A stretch of DNA of 47,281 nucleotides from Firmicutes bacterium UBA2598. Its GTDB lineage: Bacteria; Bacillota; PH28-bin88. Where the stretch lies: positions 1 through 47,281 of the forward strand of contig DDKM01000091.1 in NCBI GenBank assembly GCA_002339345.1, in the 5' to 3' direction. Of the stretch, positions 33,202-42,187 are shown piece after piece (positions within the stretch are counted from its first letter, which is position 1; each line of letters starts with the position of its first letter). The position numbers were made by a program, and so were the translations under genes. The notes under the pieces were generated by a model, which saw only the letters and a list, made by a program, of their open reading frames with translations, was not told the DNA's origin and did not search any database.

Positions 33202-33282
33202 ATGATGGCAGTCTGGAACTGCCTGTTATGGTTGTGTTGTTTCATGGGTTTTTGTTTTTTTCAATGGGCCATGAAGGTCTGA
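33202..33282 (+). CDS. Candidate 26-residue hydrophobic Cys/Trp-rich peptide
   Basis: A short frame opens at a double ATG (33202, 33205) directly after GAAGAGGA and ends at TGA 33280-33282. The peptide is one hydrophobic stretch with four cysteines and three tryptophans (CLLWLCCFMGFCFF core) and a basic end. It has a consensus promoter just upstream and a hairpin at its 3' end. It might be a tiny membrane protein or only a leader sequence. Spacing to the ribosome site is short, so confidence is low. Confidence 0.3.
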   Translation: MMAVWNCLLWLCCFMGFCFFQWAMKV

Positions 33283-33312
33283 CCTTGTAGGAGCAAGGAG
33301 GCTTTCATGGCC
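33267..33312 (+). terminator. Hairpin, terminator or attenuator
   Basis: GGCCATGAA (33267-33275) pairs with TTCATGGCC (33304-33312), with an inner CCTTG/CAAGG stem. TTTCCGATTTTG follows. It sits between the promoter at 33131 and the Rex site. Confidence 0.55.
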
Positions 33313-33321
33313 TTTCCGATT

Positions 33322-33339
33322 TTGTTAAGGATTTAACAA
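33322..33339 (+). promoter_or_regulatory. Rex-type operator
   Basis: TTGTTAA-GGAT-TTAACAA is a perfect 7-4-7 inverted repeat and matches the clostridial Rex consensus TTGTTAAN4TTAACAA. Rex represses when the NADH/NAD+ ratio is low. The site is 34 bases before the start of the FmdE-like gene. No rex gene is in the window. Confidence 0.82.
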
Positions 33340-33373
33340 CAATCGAAAATTTTTGAAGGGAGTGGCCGTAGAA

Positions 33374-34003
33374 ATGTGTATGGAAAAGACGCCATGGGAA
33401 AGAGTGGTGGAGTTTCACGGGCACATGTGCCCGGGGCTGACCATCGGCTTCCGGGCGGCGGAGGTGGGCCTTAGGGCCCTGGGAGCGGAAAATCTTCCTG
33501 ATGACGAAGGGCTGGTGGCTATTGTGGAGACCGATGCCTGCGGGGTGGACGCGGTACAGGTGCTTACCGGCTGTACCTTTGGGAAGGGGAATCTGGTCTT
33601 CTTGGATCGCGGTAAGCAGGTATTCACCTTTGCCCGCCGTCAGACCGGGGAGGGGGTACGGGTAGCCCTCAAATATGGGGTCTTAAACCAGGATGAGGAC
33701 CAGCTAAGGACGATGCAGCGGATGGTGCAAGGCCAGATGGATCCGGTGGAGCGGGAAGAGTTTTTCCGGGCGCACCGCCAAAAGGCAGAGCACCTGCGCC
33801 AGGTGCCCGAGGAAGAGCTGTTTTCCGTCCGCCGGGTCAACATCCAAACCCCGCCCCGAGCCAGGGTCTTCCTGACTGTAAAGTGTACCGAGTGCGGCGA
33901 GGGGGTAATGGAACCGCGAGCCCGGCTACGGGAAGGCCGGGTGGTCTGTTCCGCCTGTGCCCAAGAATACCGGGCGCCGGTAACGGGGTTTTCTTCGAGT
34001 TAA
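33374..34003 (+). CDS. FmdE/Tungsten formylmethanofuran dehydrogenase subunit E-like protein
   Basis: The 209-residue protein has the FmdE-type start FHGHMCPGL (H-x-H-x-C-P), ETDACGVDAVQVLTGCTFGKGN with conserved cysteines, and a C-terminal zinc-ribbon with CTEC and CSAC. FmdE-like proteins occur in many bacteria that lack methanofuran and often sit near molybdenum or tungsten enzymes or transporters; the exact function is open. ATG 33374 follows AAGGGAG by 11 bases; ATG 33380 is also possible. The Rex operator upstream ties expression to the cellular redox state. Confidence 0.85.
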   Translation: MCMEKTPWERVVEFHGHMCPGLTIGFRAAEVGLRALGAENLPDDEGLVAIVETDACGVDAVQVLTGCTFGKGNLVFLDRGKQVFTFARRQTGEGVRVALKYGVLNQDEDQLRTMQRMVQGQMDPVEREEFFRAHRQKAEHLRQVPEEELFSVRRVNIQTPPRARVFLTVKCTECGEGVMEPRARLREGRVVCSACAQEYRAPVTGFSSS

Positions 34004-34110
34004 CGAACTGCCGCCGGCTGGTTCAACCCTGGATTCCGGTTGTGGTGACTACGGCGCTGGTATGGTCTTCTCGTGAAGAAAGACGGCAGATAGGAAAGGA
34101 TGGACGGATC

Positions 34111-35031
34111 ATGGATGGGCATCATGGTGAAATAGCTTCCCCATGGGGGAAAGGAGTGTGGGGTGACGCCGTCTTTTGGGAGAAAGCCTGGCAGCGGGAG
34201 CGGCGATATTCCCTGTACGGGCGGCAGCACCCAAAAAGATCGGGTTCCGGATGGTGGGATCGGCGGGCTGCCCGCTTTGCCGCCCAGACCGGTTTAGAAG
34301 AAGGTCAGCGGCGGGTGGCGGGAGTACTGCATATGCTGGGACACCAGGATGCTTTGCAACCCGATGCGGAAGTCCTGGATATCGGCTGTGGACCGGGAAA
34401 CTACGCCTTGCCCCTGGCCCGCCGGGTGCGAAAGGTGATAGCCCTGGACCCGTCGGAAGCCATGCTGGCTATTTTACGGGAAAGGGCGGCGGCGGAGGGG
34501 ATCACCAACATCGAAACCGCCTGCCTGCCCTGGGAAGAGGTGGACCTGGACCGGCTGGGCTGGCGCGGCCGTTTTAACCTGGTTCTGGCCGTCATGTGCC
34601 CTGGAATACATGATGCTGCGACCCTGCAAAAAATGATGGCAGCCTCGCACCACAGTTGTTTTTTCAGCGGGTTTGCCAGGCGGGAGGAACCGGCCCAGCA
34701 AGAGCTTTGGCGCCGTTTATTCCAGGAGGAGATGCCTCCCTTTGCCGCCGATGTCTTTTACATTTTCCACCTGCTTTTTGCCTGGGGGTACTGCCCGTCT
34801 TTGGCAATGACATCCCGCCGGATCAGGCGGGAGCAAGACCTTTCAGAAGCGGTAGAAGAATTGGCGGAAGTCCTGGCTGCCTATCTGGAGGTTACCCCGC
34901 CCGTGCGACAGGAAATATTTGAACTGGTCACGGAAATGTCCCGGGATACTCGTTTCTGCCAGGAGAAGATATTTGTAGAGGGCAACCTGGCCTGGTCGGT
35001 CCGCCTCCGGCACCGCCCAGGCATCCCTTGA
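34111..35031 (+). CDS. Class I SAM-dependent methyltransferase
   Basis: The 306-residue protein has motif I VLDIGCGPGNYALPLA and the following ALDPSEAMLAILRERA and FNLVLAVMCPGIHD segments. The N-terminal 60 residues hold FWEKAWQRERR, as seen in methyltransferases found beside FmdE-like genes. Its substrate is unknown. ATG 34111 is behind AGGAAAGGA by about 10 bases; the longer open frame from 33883 overlaps the FmdE gene. It may be co-transcribed with that gene across a 107-base gap with no clear signal. Confidence 0.85.
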   Translation: MDGHHGEIASPWGKGVWGDAVFWEKAWQRERRYSLYGRQHPKRSGSGWWDRRAARFAAQTGLEEGQRRVAGVLHMLGHQDALQPDAEVLDIGCGPGNYALPLARRVRKVIALDPSEAMLAILRERAAAEGITNIETACLPWEEVDLDRLGWRGRFNLVLAVMCPGIHDAATLQKMMAASHHSCFFSGFARREEPAQQELWRRLFQEEMPPFAADVFYIFHLLFAWGYCPSLAMTSRRIRREQDLSEAVEELAEVLAAYLEVTPPVRQEIFELVTEMSRDTRFCQEKIFVEGNLAWSVRLRHRPGIP

Positions 35032-35063
35032 GGAATGCGAGGTATAGGTAGTTCCGTATCACC

Positions 35064-35207
35064 ATGGGGCAAAACTGCCACAACCCGGATCTGGTATTGC
35101 AGCTGGAGAATCTTCCCCGTAATTCCGGAAGGGAAGCAACCAGCTGGCAGGAACCGGACCGGGTTTTGCCGTATTTTCTTTCCATATGCCATGACCGTGG
35201 ACTATGA
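35064..35207 (+). CDS. Possible 47-residue ORF before the symporter gene
   Basis: A frame from ATG 35064 to TGA 35205-35207 encodes a hydrophilic peptide (start MGQNCHNPDLVLQLENL). Codon use looks like that of neighbours, but the ribosome site is poor (AGGTAG, 12 bases away) and no homologue comes to mind. It could be a small gene or only the leader of the symporter gene. Confidence 0.25.
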   Translation: MGQNCHNPDLVLQLENLPRNSGREATSWQEPDRVLPYFLSICHDRGL

Positions 35208-35229
35208 TTGCCGCTGGGAGGGGTTCTGT

Positions 35230-36636
35230 TTGACAGCTTGGCACCTGGTGGGTTTCGTGGTGACCCTTGCGGCAGTAACAACGGTCGGGGTTTATGCCAT
35301 GCGGCTGGTGCGCACTGCTGCCGATTACACCGTAGGCGGCCGGCAAATGGGCTCTCTGCTGGTAGGCACTTCACTGGTGGCTGCCTTTGTGGGTGGCACC
35401 TCAGTGGTGGGGACCTCCCAGGCGGCCTTTCAGGTGGGGGTTAGCGCCATCTGGTTTACGGTGGGGGCTGGTTTGGGCAGCCTGGTACTGGCAGCCGGAT
35501 TGGCCCAACCCCTACGGGAGGCCATGGTGGAAACCGTTCCCCAGTTTCTGGGCCGTACCTACGGCCGGGGGGCAGCTACCTGTGCCAGCCTATTTATCGT
35601 GGTAGGGATGTTCCTCCAGACAATGGTACAGGTCATGGCGGCGGTACCTCTACTGGTTTCCATCCGGCCCATGCCGGAGACATGGGCGGCGGCCCTCACC
35701 ATGGTGCTTGTCTTTGCCTATGTGGTGGGCGGGGGATTCTGGGGTGCCAGCCTGGTGGGGTTTTTGAAAACCCTTATTTTGTATGGAACGGTGCTGGCTG
35801 CGGGATGGTCTGCCCTGGTACTGGCTGGGGGTTTGGAGGGGCTGCGGTCTGCCTTCCCGCCCGGGACCACCTGGTTCGCCTTTTTCCCCAAAGGCATTGG
35901 TGCCCATGGGGCAGAGATTTTTTCCGTGGTGGTGGGCTTCGTTTCCAGCCAGAATTATTTACAGGCCATTTTTGCCGGCCGGAACGTGCGGGCCTCCCGG
36001 TTGGGAGCCCTGCTGGCGGCCCTGTTGATCCCGTTGATTGGATGGGGTGCCCTGGGTGTGGGAATGTATATGCGGGTGACTAACCCTGACATTAACCCAG
36101 CCGGTGCGGTTCCTGTCTTTTTCCTGACCCACTTTCCTGCCTGGCTGGGTGGTGTGGGCCTGGCAGGGCTGCTGGTTTCCCTGGTGGTCACCGGTGCCAG
36201 CCAGTTGTTAGGCATGTCCACCACCCTGGCCAGGGATGTGTACCAGGCCTGGGTACACCCGGATGCCGGAGACCGGGAATTGCTGCTGGTTTCCAGAGTG
36301 CTGGTGATACTCATTGCGACCGGCGTGTTTCTGTTTAGCCTGGGCACCCTGCAGTCCCTCATCCTGTACTGGGCCTTTCTTTCCATGGCCATCCGGGGAG
36401 TGACCATTTTCCTGCCCATGCTCTTTGCGGTGTTGTGGCCAGGGGCGGTTTACGGCCAAACCGGTTTCTGGGCGATCCTGGCAGCGCCGGCGGCGGTACT
36501 GCTGTGGACCCTGGTGGTCCCTGGCGGGCTGAACCCGCTGTATCCTGGCATGCTGTTAAGCCTGTTGATTCTGGTGGCAGGGGTGGGGACTAGCTGCTAT
36601 CGGGCTGGGCGGCCGGACAGATCCCACGGTCAATAA
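35230..36636 (+). CDS. Sodium:solute symporter family protein
   Basis: The 468-residue protein has about 12-13 membrane helices and the SSS pattern: DYTVGGRQMGSLLVGTSLVAAFVGGTSVVGTSQAAFQVG near the start and the GVGLAGLLVSLVVTGASQLLGMSTTLARDVYQ block with sodium-site residues. It likely takes up an organic acid, amino acid or similar solute with sodium. TTG 35230 is six bases after GGGAGGGG; longer frames upstream add hydrophilic sequence and are rejected. Confidence 0.88.
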   Translation: MTAWHLVGFVVTLAAVTTVGVYAMRLVRTAADYTVGGRQMGSLLVGTSLVAAFVGGTSVVGTSQAAFQVGVSAIWFTVGAGLGSLVLAAGLAQPLREAMVETVPQFLGRTYGRGAATCASLFIVVGMFLQTMVQVMAAVPLLVSIRPMPETWAAALTMVLVFAYVVGGGFWGASLVGFLKTLILYGTVLAAGWSALVLAGGLEGLRSAFPPGTTWFAFFPKGIGAHGAEIFSVVVGFVSSQNYLQAIFAGRNVRASRLGALLAALLIPLIGWGALGVGMYMRVTNPDINPAGAVPVFFLTHFPAWLGGVGLAGLLVSLVVTGASQLLGMSTTLARDVYQAWVHPDAGDRELLLVSRVLVILIATGVFLFSLGTLQSLILYWAFLSMAIRGVTIFLPMLFAVLWPGAVYGQTGFWAILAAPAAVLLWTLVVPGGLNPLYPGMLLSLLILVAGVGTSCYRAGRPDRSHGQ

Positions 36637-36831
36637 CCCTTTCCGGATTACCCCCCGAACCGGCAGGAGAGTGTTAGAGGCTAAATTATCTCATTAACCC
36701 CAAATTGTGTATTCCGCCTCAACCGCTTTAAATTACCAACCTGCGGCGGCAGGTGGAAGGCCGGGCAAAATAGAATTATACTTTCCGTTCCGGGTATGGC
36801 TCTTGGCAATCCTTGTACATACGGAAGCATA

Positions 36832-38715
36832 ATGAAATCAAAAGAGAGGTGGATAAACATCCGGCACGGAATTTTAAAATCACCGGTCATGATCCTCATC
36901 CTGGCCCTGGTTTTGGTTGGTTTGCTGGCAGGATCCCTTTATCCCACAATGGGGGTACTCAGGGAGATGCGTTACCGGGACAAGGATTTTTTTGATGTAA
37001 TTGTGGTAGGTGGAGAACCGGAAGGAGTGGCGGCAGCGGTATCTGCTGCCAGGAACGGGGCAAATACCCTTCTTTTGGAATCCCGGGATGGCCTTGGTGG
37101 TTTGATGACCTATGGTATGCTGAACTCCATCGACATGAATTTCGGACCGGATGGCGATATTGTCACCAAGGGCATTTTCCAGGAATTTTACCGGGCGGTG
37201 CAGGGGGATTCCTTTGACGTGGAAGAAGCCAAAGTGGTCTTCCGGCGCCTGGTGGAGCGGGAACCCAGGCTGTATGTCCTCTACAACACCCGCTTCATCG
37301 CCCCGGTGCTTGACCGGGGGGTGATCCGGGGGGTGCGGGTCAGCCGTAACGGCAGCGAATATACATACTATGCCAGGCGGGTGATTGACGCTACCCAGGA
37401 CGGGGATGTGGCGGCGGCCAGCGGTGTGCCCTACACCTGGAATGCCGAGGACCGGGGTCTATCCGCCGGCATGGCTCCCACCCTTGTGCTGCATATTGGC
37501 GGAGTGGACTGGGATACCATGGCCGATGCTATCCGCAAAGACAGAATCCCTGACACCGGGGTGACGGAAACCTCCGCCTGGGGCTTCTGGCCACAGATGC
37601 GGCAGTACAAACCCCAGAGCCCCCGCATCCGGGTAAGGGCGCCTAACATCGGCCGGCAGCGGGACGGTTCGGTGTTAATCAATGCCGTGCTGATTTTCGG
37701 CGTGGACAGCCGGAACCCTGCCTCCAGGGCGGAGGCCATTGCCCTGGTTGAAGCTGAGGCCCCTTATATTGTGGACTTCATGCGGCAGCATGTGCCGGGG
37801 TTTGGCAGTGCCTATTTCATCGGTACCGCTCCGGAGCTTTATATCCGGGAAAGCAGGCACACCATCGGTGAATATATCCTCACGGTGAACGATGTACTGG
37901 AAAACCGTTATTTCCCCGATACCGTGGCCGTGGGTTCATACCCGGTGGATATCCAGGCCAGTGGTCCGGATAACTGGGGCTTTGCCGTGGGCAAACCCAT
38001 CATGTACGGTATTCCCTTCCGCTCTCTGGTGCCACTGAAGGTGGACAACCTGATGGTGGTGGGCCGGGCAGCCTCCTTTACCTCCCTGGCTGCCGGTAGT
38101 GCCAGGGTGATCCCCGTGGGTATGGCCACCGGGGAGGCGGCAGGGGTTGCGGCAGTGGTATCCCTCCGCCATGACGTCACCCCCAGGCAGCTGGCCTACA
38201 ACCAGGCATTGGTGTCCGAGGTGCAGCAAATGCTCAAAAAGCAGGGAGCCTACGTTGGGCCCTTTAACTTCTCCCATCCCATGGACGGCCACTGGGCCAA
38301 CCCGGCGGTACGGGTACTGCGGCCGCTGGGCCTGGTTTCCGTCGGCTACAGCAACAACTATCAGCTGGATGAACTGATTAAGGTAAAATCCTTTATGAAT
38401 TTAACGTGGGAGGCTTTTAAACGGCGCGGATACAAACTGCCGGAACGACTACCCATCGAGGGGGTATTGAAGGAGGAATACATTACACCTGCCGAGGCGC
38501 TTTGGGTGCTGGAAAGGGTACTGGGAAGTACCCATGCTGCTCCTGACCCCGGGGCCCCATTGCCAACCTGGCTGGGCAGCACCGCCCGGGAACACCTGGG
38601 GGATAGTGAAAATCTGCAGCGGGCACTGGCCTACACACTGCTTGCCGATGCCCTGCACGCCGCCGGGATTGCTGAAAAACCCCTGGTGGATCCGGTGCGG
38701 GTGGACCTTCGCTAG
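36832..38715 (+). CDS. Membrane-anchored FAD-dependent oxidoreductase with SLH-like tail
   Basis: The 627-residue protein has an N-terminal membrane helix (about residues 18-38), a PF12831-type FAD domain (DVIVVGGEPEGVAAAVSAAR near 55, then DGLGGLMTYGMLNSIDMNFGP) and a C-terminal region from about residue 480 that resembles an S-layer homology domain (HPMDGHWANPAVRVLRPLGL). In the FAD motif the middle glycine of GxGxxG is glutamate. The substrate is unknown. The ATG at 36832 has a weak ribosome site. The adjacent gene is a clear paralogue. The gap before it (36637-36831) shows only a possible -10 TATACT near 36777. Confidence 0.85.
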   Translation: MKSKERWINIRHGILKSPVMILILALVLVGLLAGSLYPTMGVLREMRYRDKDFFDVIVVGGEPEGVAAAVSAARNGANTLLLESRDGLGGLMTYGMLNSIDMNFGPDGDIVTKGIFQEFYRAVQGDSFDVEEAKVVFRRLVEREPRLYVLYNTRFIAPVLDRGVIRGVRVSRNGSEYTYYARRVIDATQDGDVAAASGVPYTWNAEDRGLSAGMAPTLVLHIGGVDWDTMADAIRKDRIPDTGVTETSAWGFWPQMRQYKPQSPRIRVRAPNIGRQRDGSVLINAVLIFGVDSRNPASRAEAIALVEAEAPYIVDFMRQHVPGFGSAYFIGTAPELYIRESRHTIGEYILTVNDVLENRYFPDTVAVGSYPVDIQASGPDNWGFAVGKPIMYGIPFRSLVPLKVDNLMVVGRAASFTSLAAGSARVIPVGMATGEAAGVAAVVSLRHDVTPRQLAYNQALVSEVQQMLKKQGAYVGPFNFSHPMDGHWANPAVRVLRPLGLVSVGYSNNYQLDELIKVKSFMNLTWEAFKRRGYKLPERLPIEGVLKEEYITPAEALWVLERVLGSTHAAPDPGAPLPTWLGSTAREHLGDSENLQRALAYTLLADALHAAGIAEKPLVDPVRVDLR

Positions 38716-38733
38716 CATAACCGGGAGGGTCAC

Positions 38734-40956
38734 ATGAAAAAGGGTAAAATAATCATATTGATTCTTGCCCTGATCCTTTTAGCGATGTTCCTGACAGGTA
38801 TTACCAGCCGGGATGTGCAGATCATGGTGGACGGGCAGCGGCTGAACCTGGACACCCCTGCCTACGTTTCACCGGAGGGCCGCACCATGGTACCCCTCCG
38901 GGGGGTGTTGGAAGCCATGGGGGCCCGGGTATCCTGGGAGGCCGCCGACAAGGCGGTACTCATCAGCACCGTCCATCATTCGGTGCGCCTGGTGGTTGGT
39001 CAGAAAACAGCCATGGTGGACGGAAAGACGGTCAACCTGGATGCACCCCCTGTCATCAAGAACGACCGGGTGTTCGTGCCCCTGCGCTTTGTCGGGCAGG
39101 CCATTTCGGCCGGGGTAGAATGGCATGGGGATACCCGGACGGTGCGGTTGACCTCGCCACCCAAGATGCTCTTCACCGGTTCTCCTCCCACCTTATCCAG
39201 CGACGACCCCGGTCCCGGTCCCTATGACGTGATTGTGGTCAGCGGGGAACCGGAGGGAGTGGCGGCCGCCATCGGTGCGGCCAGGGCCGGGGCCCGGGTG
39301 TTATTGGTTGAAAAGCGGGACGGCCTGGGTGGTCTGATGACTTACGGGTGGTTAAATTCCATTGACATGAATTATGGTCCCGGGGGAGTCCTGCTCACCC
39401 AGGGTGTCTTCAAGGAGTTTTTCGATAGTGTCGGAGGTGACTCCTTCGATGTGCAGCATGCTAAAGGTGTCTTCGCCCACCTGGTGACCAGGGAACCCAA
39501 TATCAAGCTGCTGCTAAGCGCCGACTTCACCGCCCCGGTGATGGAGGATACAGCCATAACCGGTGTGACGGTGCGGCACCAAGGGCAACGTAAGGCCTAC
39601 CGTGCCCCGAGGGTCATCGATGCCACCCCCGATGCCGATGTGGCTGCGGCGGCAGGTGTCCCCCATACCCTGGGAGCCTCCGACCGGGGGTTGTCCCGGG
39701 GAATGGTGCCTACCCTTGTGTATCACGTGGGCGGGGTGGACTGGTCTGCCATAGTTAGGGCCCTAAACCACGACAATGACCCTGGTACCGGGGCCAACCA
39801 GGTATCTGCGTGGGGCTTCTGGCCGGAAATACAGGAATACCAGCCCCGCAACCCCCGCATCAGGGTCAGGGGTCCCAACATCGGACGCCAGCATGATGGG
39901 TCGGTACTGATCAATGCCCTGCAGATTTTCGATGTCGACCCCCTTGATTCCGCTTCCCGGGCGGAGGCCATGGCCATCGCCCAGGCGGAAATGCCCCACC
40001 TGGTGGAATTCATGCGCCAGCGGGTGCCAGGCTTCCAGAACGCCTATCTCATGGGCACCGCGCCGGAGCTGTATATCCGGGAAAGCCGCCATATCATTGG
40101 GGAATACGTTTTGAATATTAACGATGTATTGGAAAATCGCGACTTTTGGGATCGGATCGCCTTTGGCTCATACCCGGTGGATATCCAGGCCACCGATCCC
40201 ACTAACTGGGGCTTTGCCATGGGCAACCCTGTCAAATACGCCATCCCCTACCGGAGCATTGTGCCCCTCAAGGTGGATAACCTGCTGGTGGTAGGCCGGG
40301 CAGCCTCCTTCACCTCCCTGGCGGCAGGCAGTGCCAGGGTGATCCCCATAGGCATGGCTACCGGTCAGGCGGCGGGGGTAGCGGCTGCCCACTCCCTGTC
40401 CAGGGGCCTGTCCCCCCGGGACCTGATCCACCGACCCGGTGAGATTGCTGAAATCCAAAGGAAACTGGAGGAACAGGGAGCATACCTGACACCCTCCCAG
40501 ATCCCCAACCCCCTGGCGGATCACTGGGCCTATCCCTACCTGCGGGCATTGCGGCCGCTGGCGGTGGTGGCGGGCGGTTACAATAACGACTGGCAGCTTG
40601 ACCAGGTAATCACCACCGAAAGTTTTATTTACCTGACCATCAATACCATGGAACGGCTTCGACCAGGCCGCCTTGACCGCCGTGGGCTGATTACCCGTTT
40701 AACCAAGGAGCCCCTGGATGTCGGTACCGCCCTTTCCCTGCTGCTCATGGTGCGGGGAATGGACGGGAAGGATGTTCCGGCGGATGCCCAGGGTCTTTTC
40801 AACTACTTTGTCAGACAAGGGTGGCTTAGCCCTGCCATCCAAGACAACTGGAACTCTACGGAACCCCTGACCAGGGGGATGGCCTACGCCCTGCTGGTGG
40901 AAACCTTGCACCAAATGGGGTGGCTGGAAATCCCGCCTATGCCGGACAGGCAATGA
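38734..40956 (+). CDS. Secreted FAD-dependent oxidoreductase with copper amine oxidase N-like and SLH-like domains
   Basis: The 740-residue paralogue of the preceding protein starts with a signal anchor. A copper amine oxidase N-type domain (about residues 28-145; VMVDGQRLNLD, FVPLRFVGQAI), a wall-related stalk fold in clostridial surface proteins, comes first. The FAD domain starts near 163 (YDVIVVSGEPEGVAAAIGAAR), and an SLH-like tail (NPLADHWAYPYLRALRPLAV) follows from about 590. Here the FAD motif has lost two of three glycines (SGEPEG). It lies 18 bases after the first gene, so both are likely made together and shown on the cell surface. Confidence 0.87.
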   Translation: MKKGKIIILILALILLAMFLTGITSRDVQIMVDGQRLNLDTPAYVSPEGRTMVPLRGVLEAMGARVSWEAADKAVLISTVHHSVRLVVGQKTAMVDGKTVNLDAPPVIKNDRVFVPLRFVGQAISAGVEWHGDTRTVRLTSPPKMLFTGSPPTLSSDDPGPGPYDVIVVSGEPEGVAAAIGAARAGARVLLVEKRDGLGGLMTYGWLNSIDMNYGPGGVLLTQGVFKEFFDSVGGDSFDVQHAKGVFAHLVTREPNIKLLLSADFTAPVMEDTAITGVTVRHQGQRKAYRAPRVIDATPDADVAAAAGVPHTLGASDRGLSRGMVPTLVYHVGGVDWSAIVRALNHDNDPGTGANQVSAWGFWPEIQEYQPRNPRIRVRGPNIGRQHDGSVLINALQIFDVDPLDSASRAEAMAIAQAEMPHLVEFMRQRVPGFQNAYLMGTAPELYIRESRHIIGEYVLNINDVLENRDFWDRIAFGSYPVDIQATDPTNWGFAMGNPVKYAIPYRSIVPLKVDNLLVVGRAASFTSLAAGSARVIPIGMATGQAAGVAAAHSLSRGLSPRDLIHRPGEIAEIQRKLEEQGAYLTPSQIPNPLADHWAYPYLRALRPLAVVAGGYNNDWQLDQVITTESFIYLTINTMERLRPGRLDRRGLITRLTKEPLDVGTALSLLLMVRGMDGKDVPADAQGLFNYFVRQGWLSPAIQDNWNSTEPLTRGMAYALLVETLHQMGWLEIPPMPDRQ

Positions 40957-40997
40957 TATCCATGGTTATACTATATCTATAGGGGATTATTACGGGG

Positions 40998-42185
40998 GTG
41001 GTCAGCATCAGTGCAATCGTAACCGATGCCAAATACCGGATGGCCCTGGCGGCCATCCGCTCCTTGGGCCGGGCTGGGGTACCGGTCACCGCAGCGGAGG
41101 ATGCACCGGCGGGCAGTACCCATGTCCTGGGCTTTCACTCCCGTTATGCCTCTGGCACCGCCACGATAACCTCTGCCCGGGAAAACCCGGCCCAGTTTAT
41201 CCGGGATCTGCTGCAGCTGGCACCCGGCCACCGGGCGGTAATCCCGGTTACGTTAAGCAGCATCCTGGCTGTGGCGGAGCACCGGGAGGAGGTCAACCGG
41301 GTGCTGGGAACGGCGGTGGCCAGCCCGGAGAGCATCCGGGTGGCCAATGATACCAACACCCTGCTGCCGTTAGCCGCCCGGGTGGGGGTACCCATTCCGG
41401 TGACCACAACCATGCACGAAGGAGAAAGGGTGGAAGATCTGGCGGACCGCATTCCCTATCCGGTGGTCATCAAGTACCGGGCCGGAGAGGAATTATTCCT
41501 GCCACCGGAGCAGCGGTACGCCATTGTACAAAACCGGGAAGTATTTATCAACACCTTCACTGCCATGCACCGGCGGCAGAGCTATCCCCTGGTGCAGGAG
41601 TATGTGCCAGGGGCGGGGTTCGGGGTGTCCGCCGTCTTTGACCACCGTCACCAACCAGTGGCGTTATTTCAGCACAAACGCCTGCGGGAATACCCCGTTA
41701 CCGGCGGCCCCAGTTGCTTCTGCGAGAGTGTGCACATTCCCCGGCTTACCGAACTGGCGATGAAGCTATTAAAAGAACTGAACTGGGTAGGGGTAGCCAT
41801 GGTGGAATTCAAACAGGATGCCGCCGGTGACTTCCGCCTGATGGAGATTAACCCCCGTTTCTGGGGGAGCATTCCCCTGGCCCTGGCCGCCGGTGTGCCC
41901 ATACCCCTGTTGCTTTATCAGGTGGCGGTAGGGGAGAATATCACCCCCGTCACCACCTATCGAACTGGGGTGCGATTGCGCTATCTTTTCCAGGATCTGC
42001 TGTCCGTTCCCGGTTACCTCAAGCGCCGGGAAGACAAGATGACCTTTCTCTTCGGTTTTTCCCTCAACCTCCTGGACCCGCGGGTTAAAGACGGCGTGTT
42101 CGCCATGGATGATCCCAGACCTGGCCTGGTTTACGCCCTGCGTTCGGTGGACAAGGTGTTAAGACGGCAAAAAGGGGAAGATTAA
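40998..42185 (+). CDS. ATP-grasp family ligase
   Basis: The 395-residue protein has an N-terminal Rossmann-like domain (SAIVTDAKYRMALAAIRSLGRAG) and an ATP-grasp domain (YPVVIKYRAGEE, LVQEYVPGAGFG, FRLMEINPRFWGSIPLALAAG). This pattern resembles carbamoyl phosphate synthase-like and PylC-like ligases that join a carboxylate to an amine or thiol. The substrates are unknown. GTG 40998 is used. Three bases separate it from the PHP gene, so the two probably act in one process. Confidence 0.88.
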   Translation: MVSISAIVTDAKYRMALAAIRSLGRAGVPVTAAEDAPAGSTHVLGFHSRYASGTATITSARENPAQFIRDLLQLAPGHRAVIPVTLSSILAVAEHREEVNRVLGTAVASPESIRVANDTNTLLPLAARVGVPIPVTTTMHEGERVEDLADRIPYPVVIKYRAGEELFLPPEQRYAIVQNREVFINTFTAMHRRQSYPLVQEYVPGAGFGVSAVFDHRHQPVALFQHKRLREYPVTGGPSCFCESVHIPRLTELAMKLLKELNWVGVAMVEFKQDAAGDFRLMEINPRFWGSIPLALAAGVPIPLLLYQVAVGENITPVTTYRTGVRLRYLFQDLLSVPGYLKRREDKMTFLFGFSLNLLDPRVKDGVFAMDDPRPGLVYALRSVDKVLRRQKGED

Positions 42186-42187
42186 CC

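Noticed and set aside
35100..35160. A stretch similar to the SRP RNA loop (CCGGAAGGGAAGCAACC).
   Set aside because: The required GUCAGG partner strand and matching stems are missing; the match is short and probably chance.
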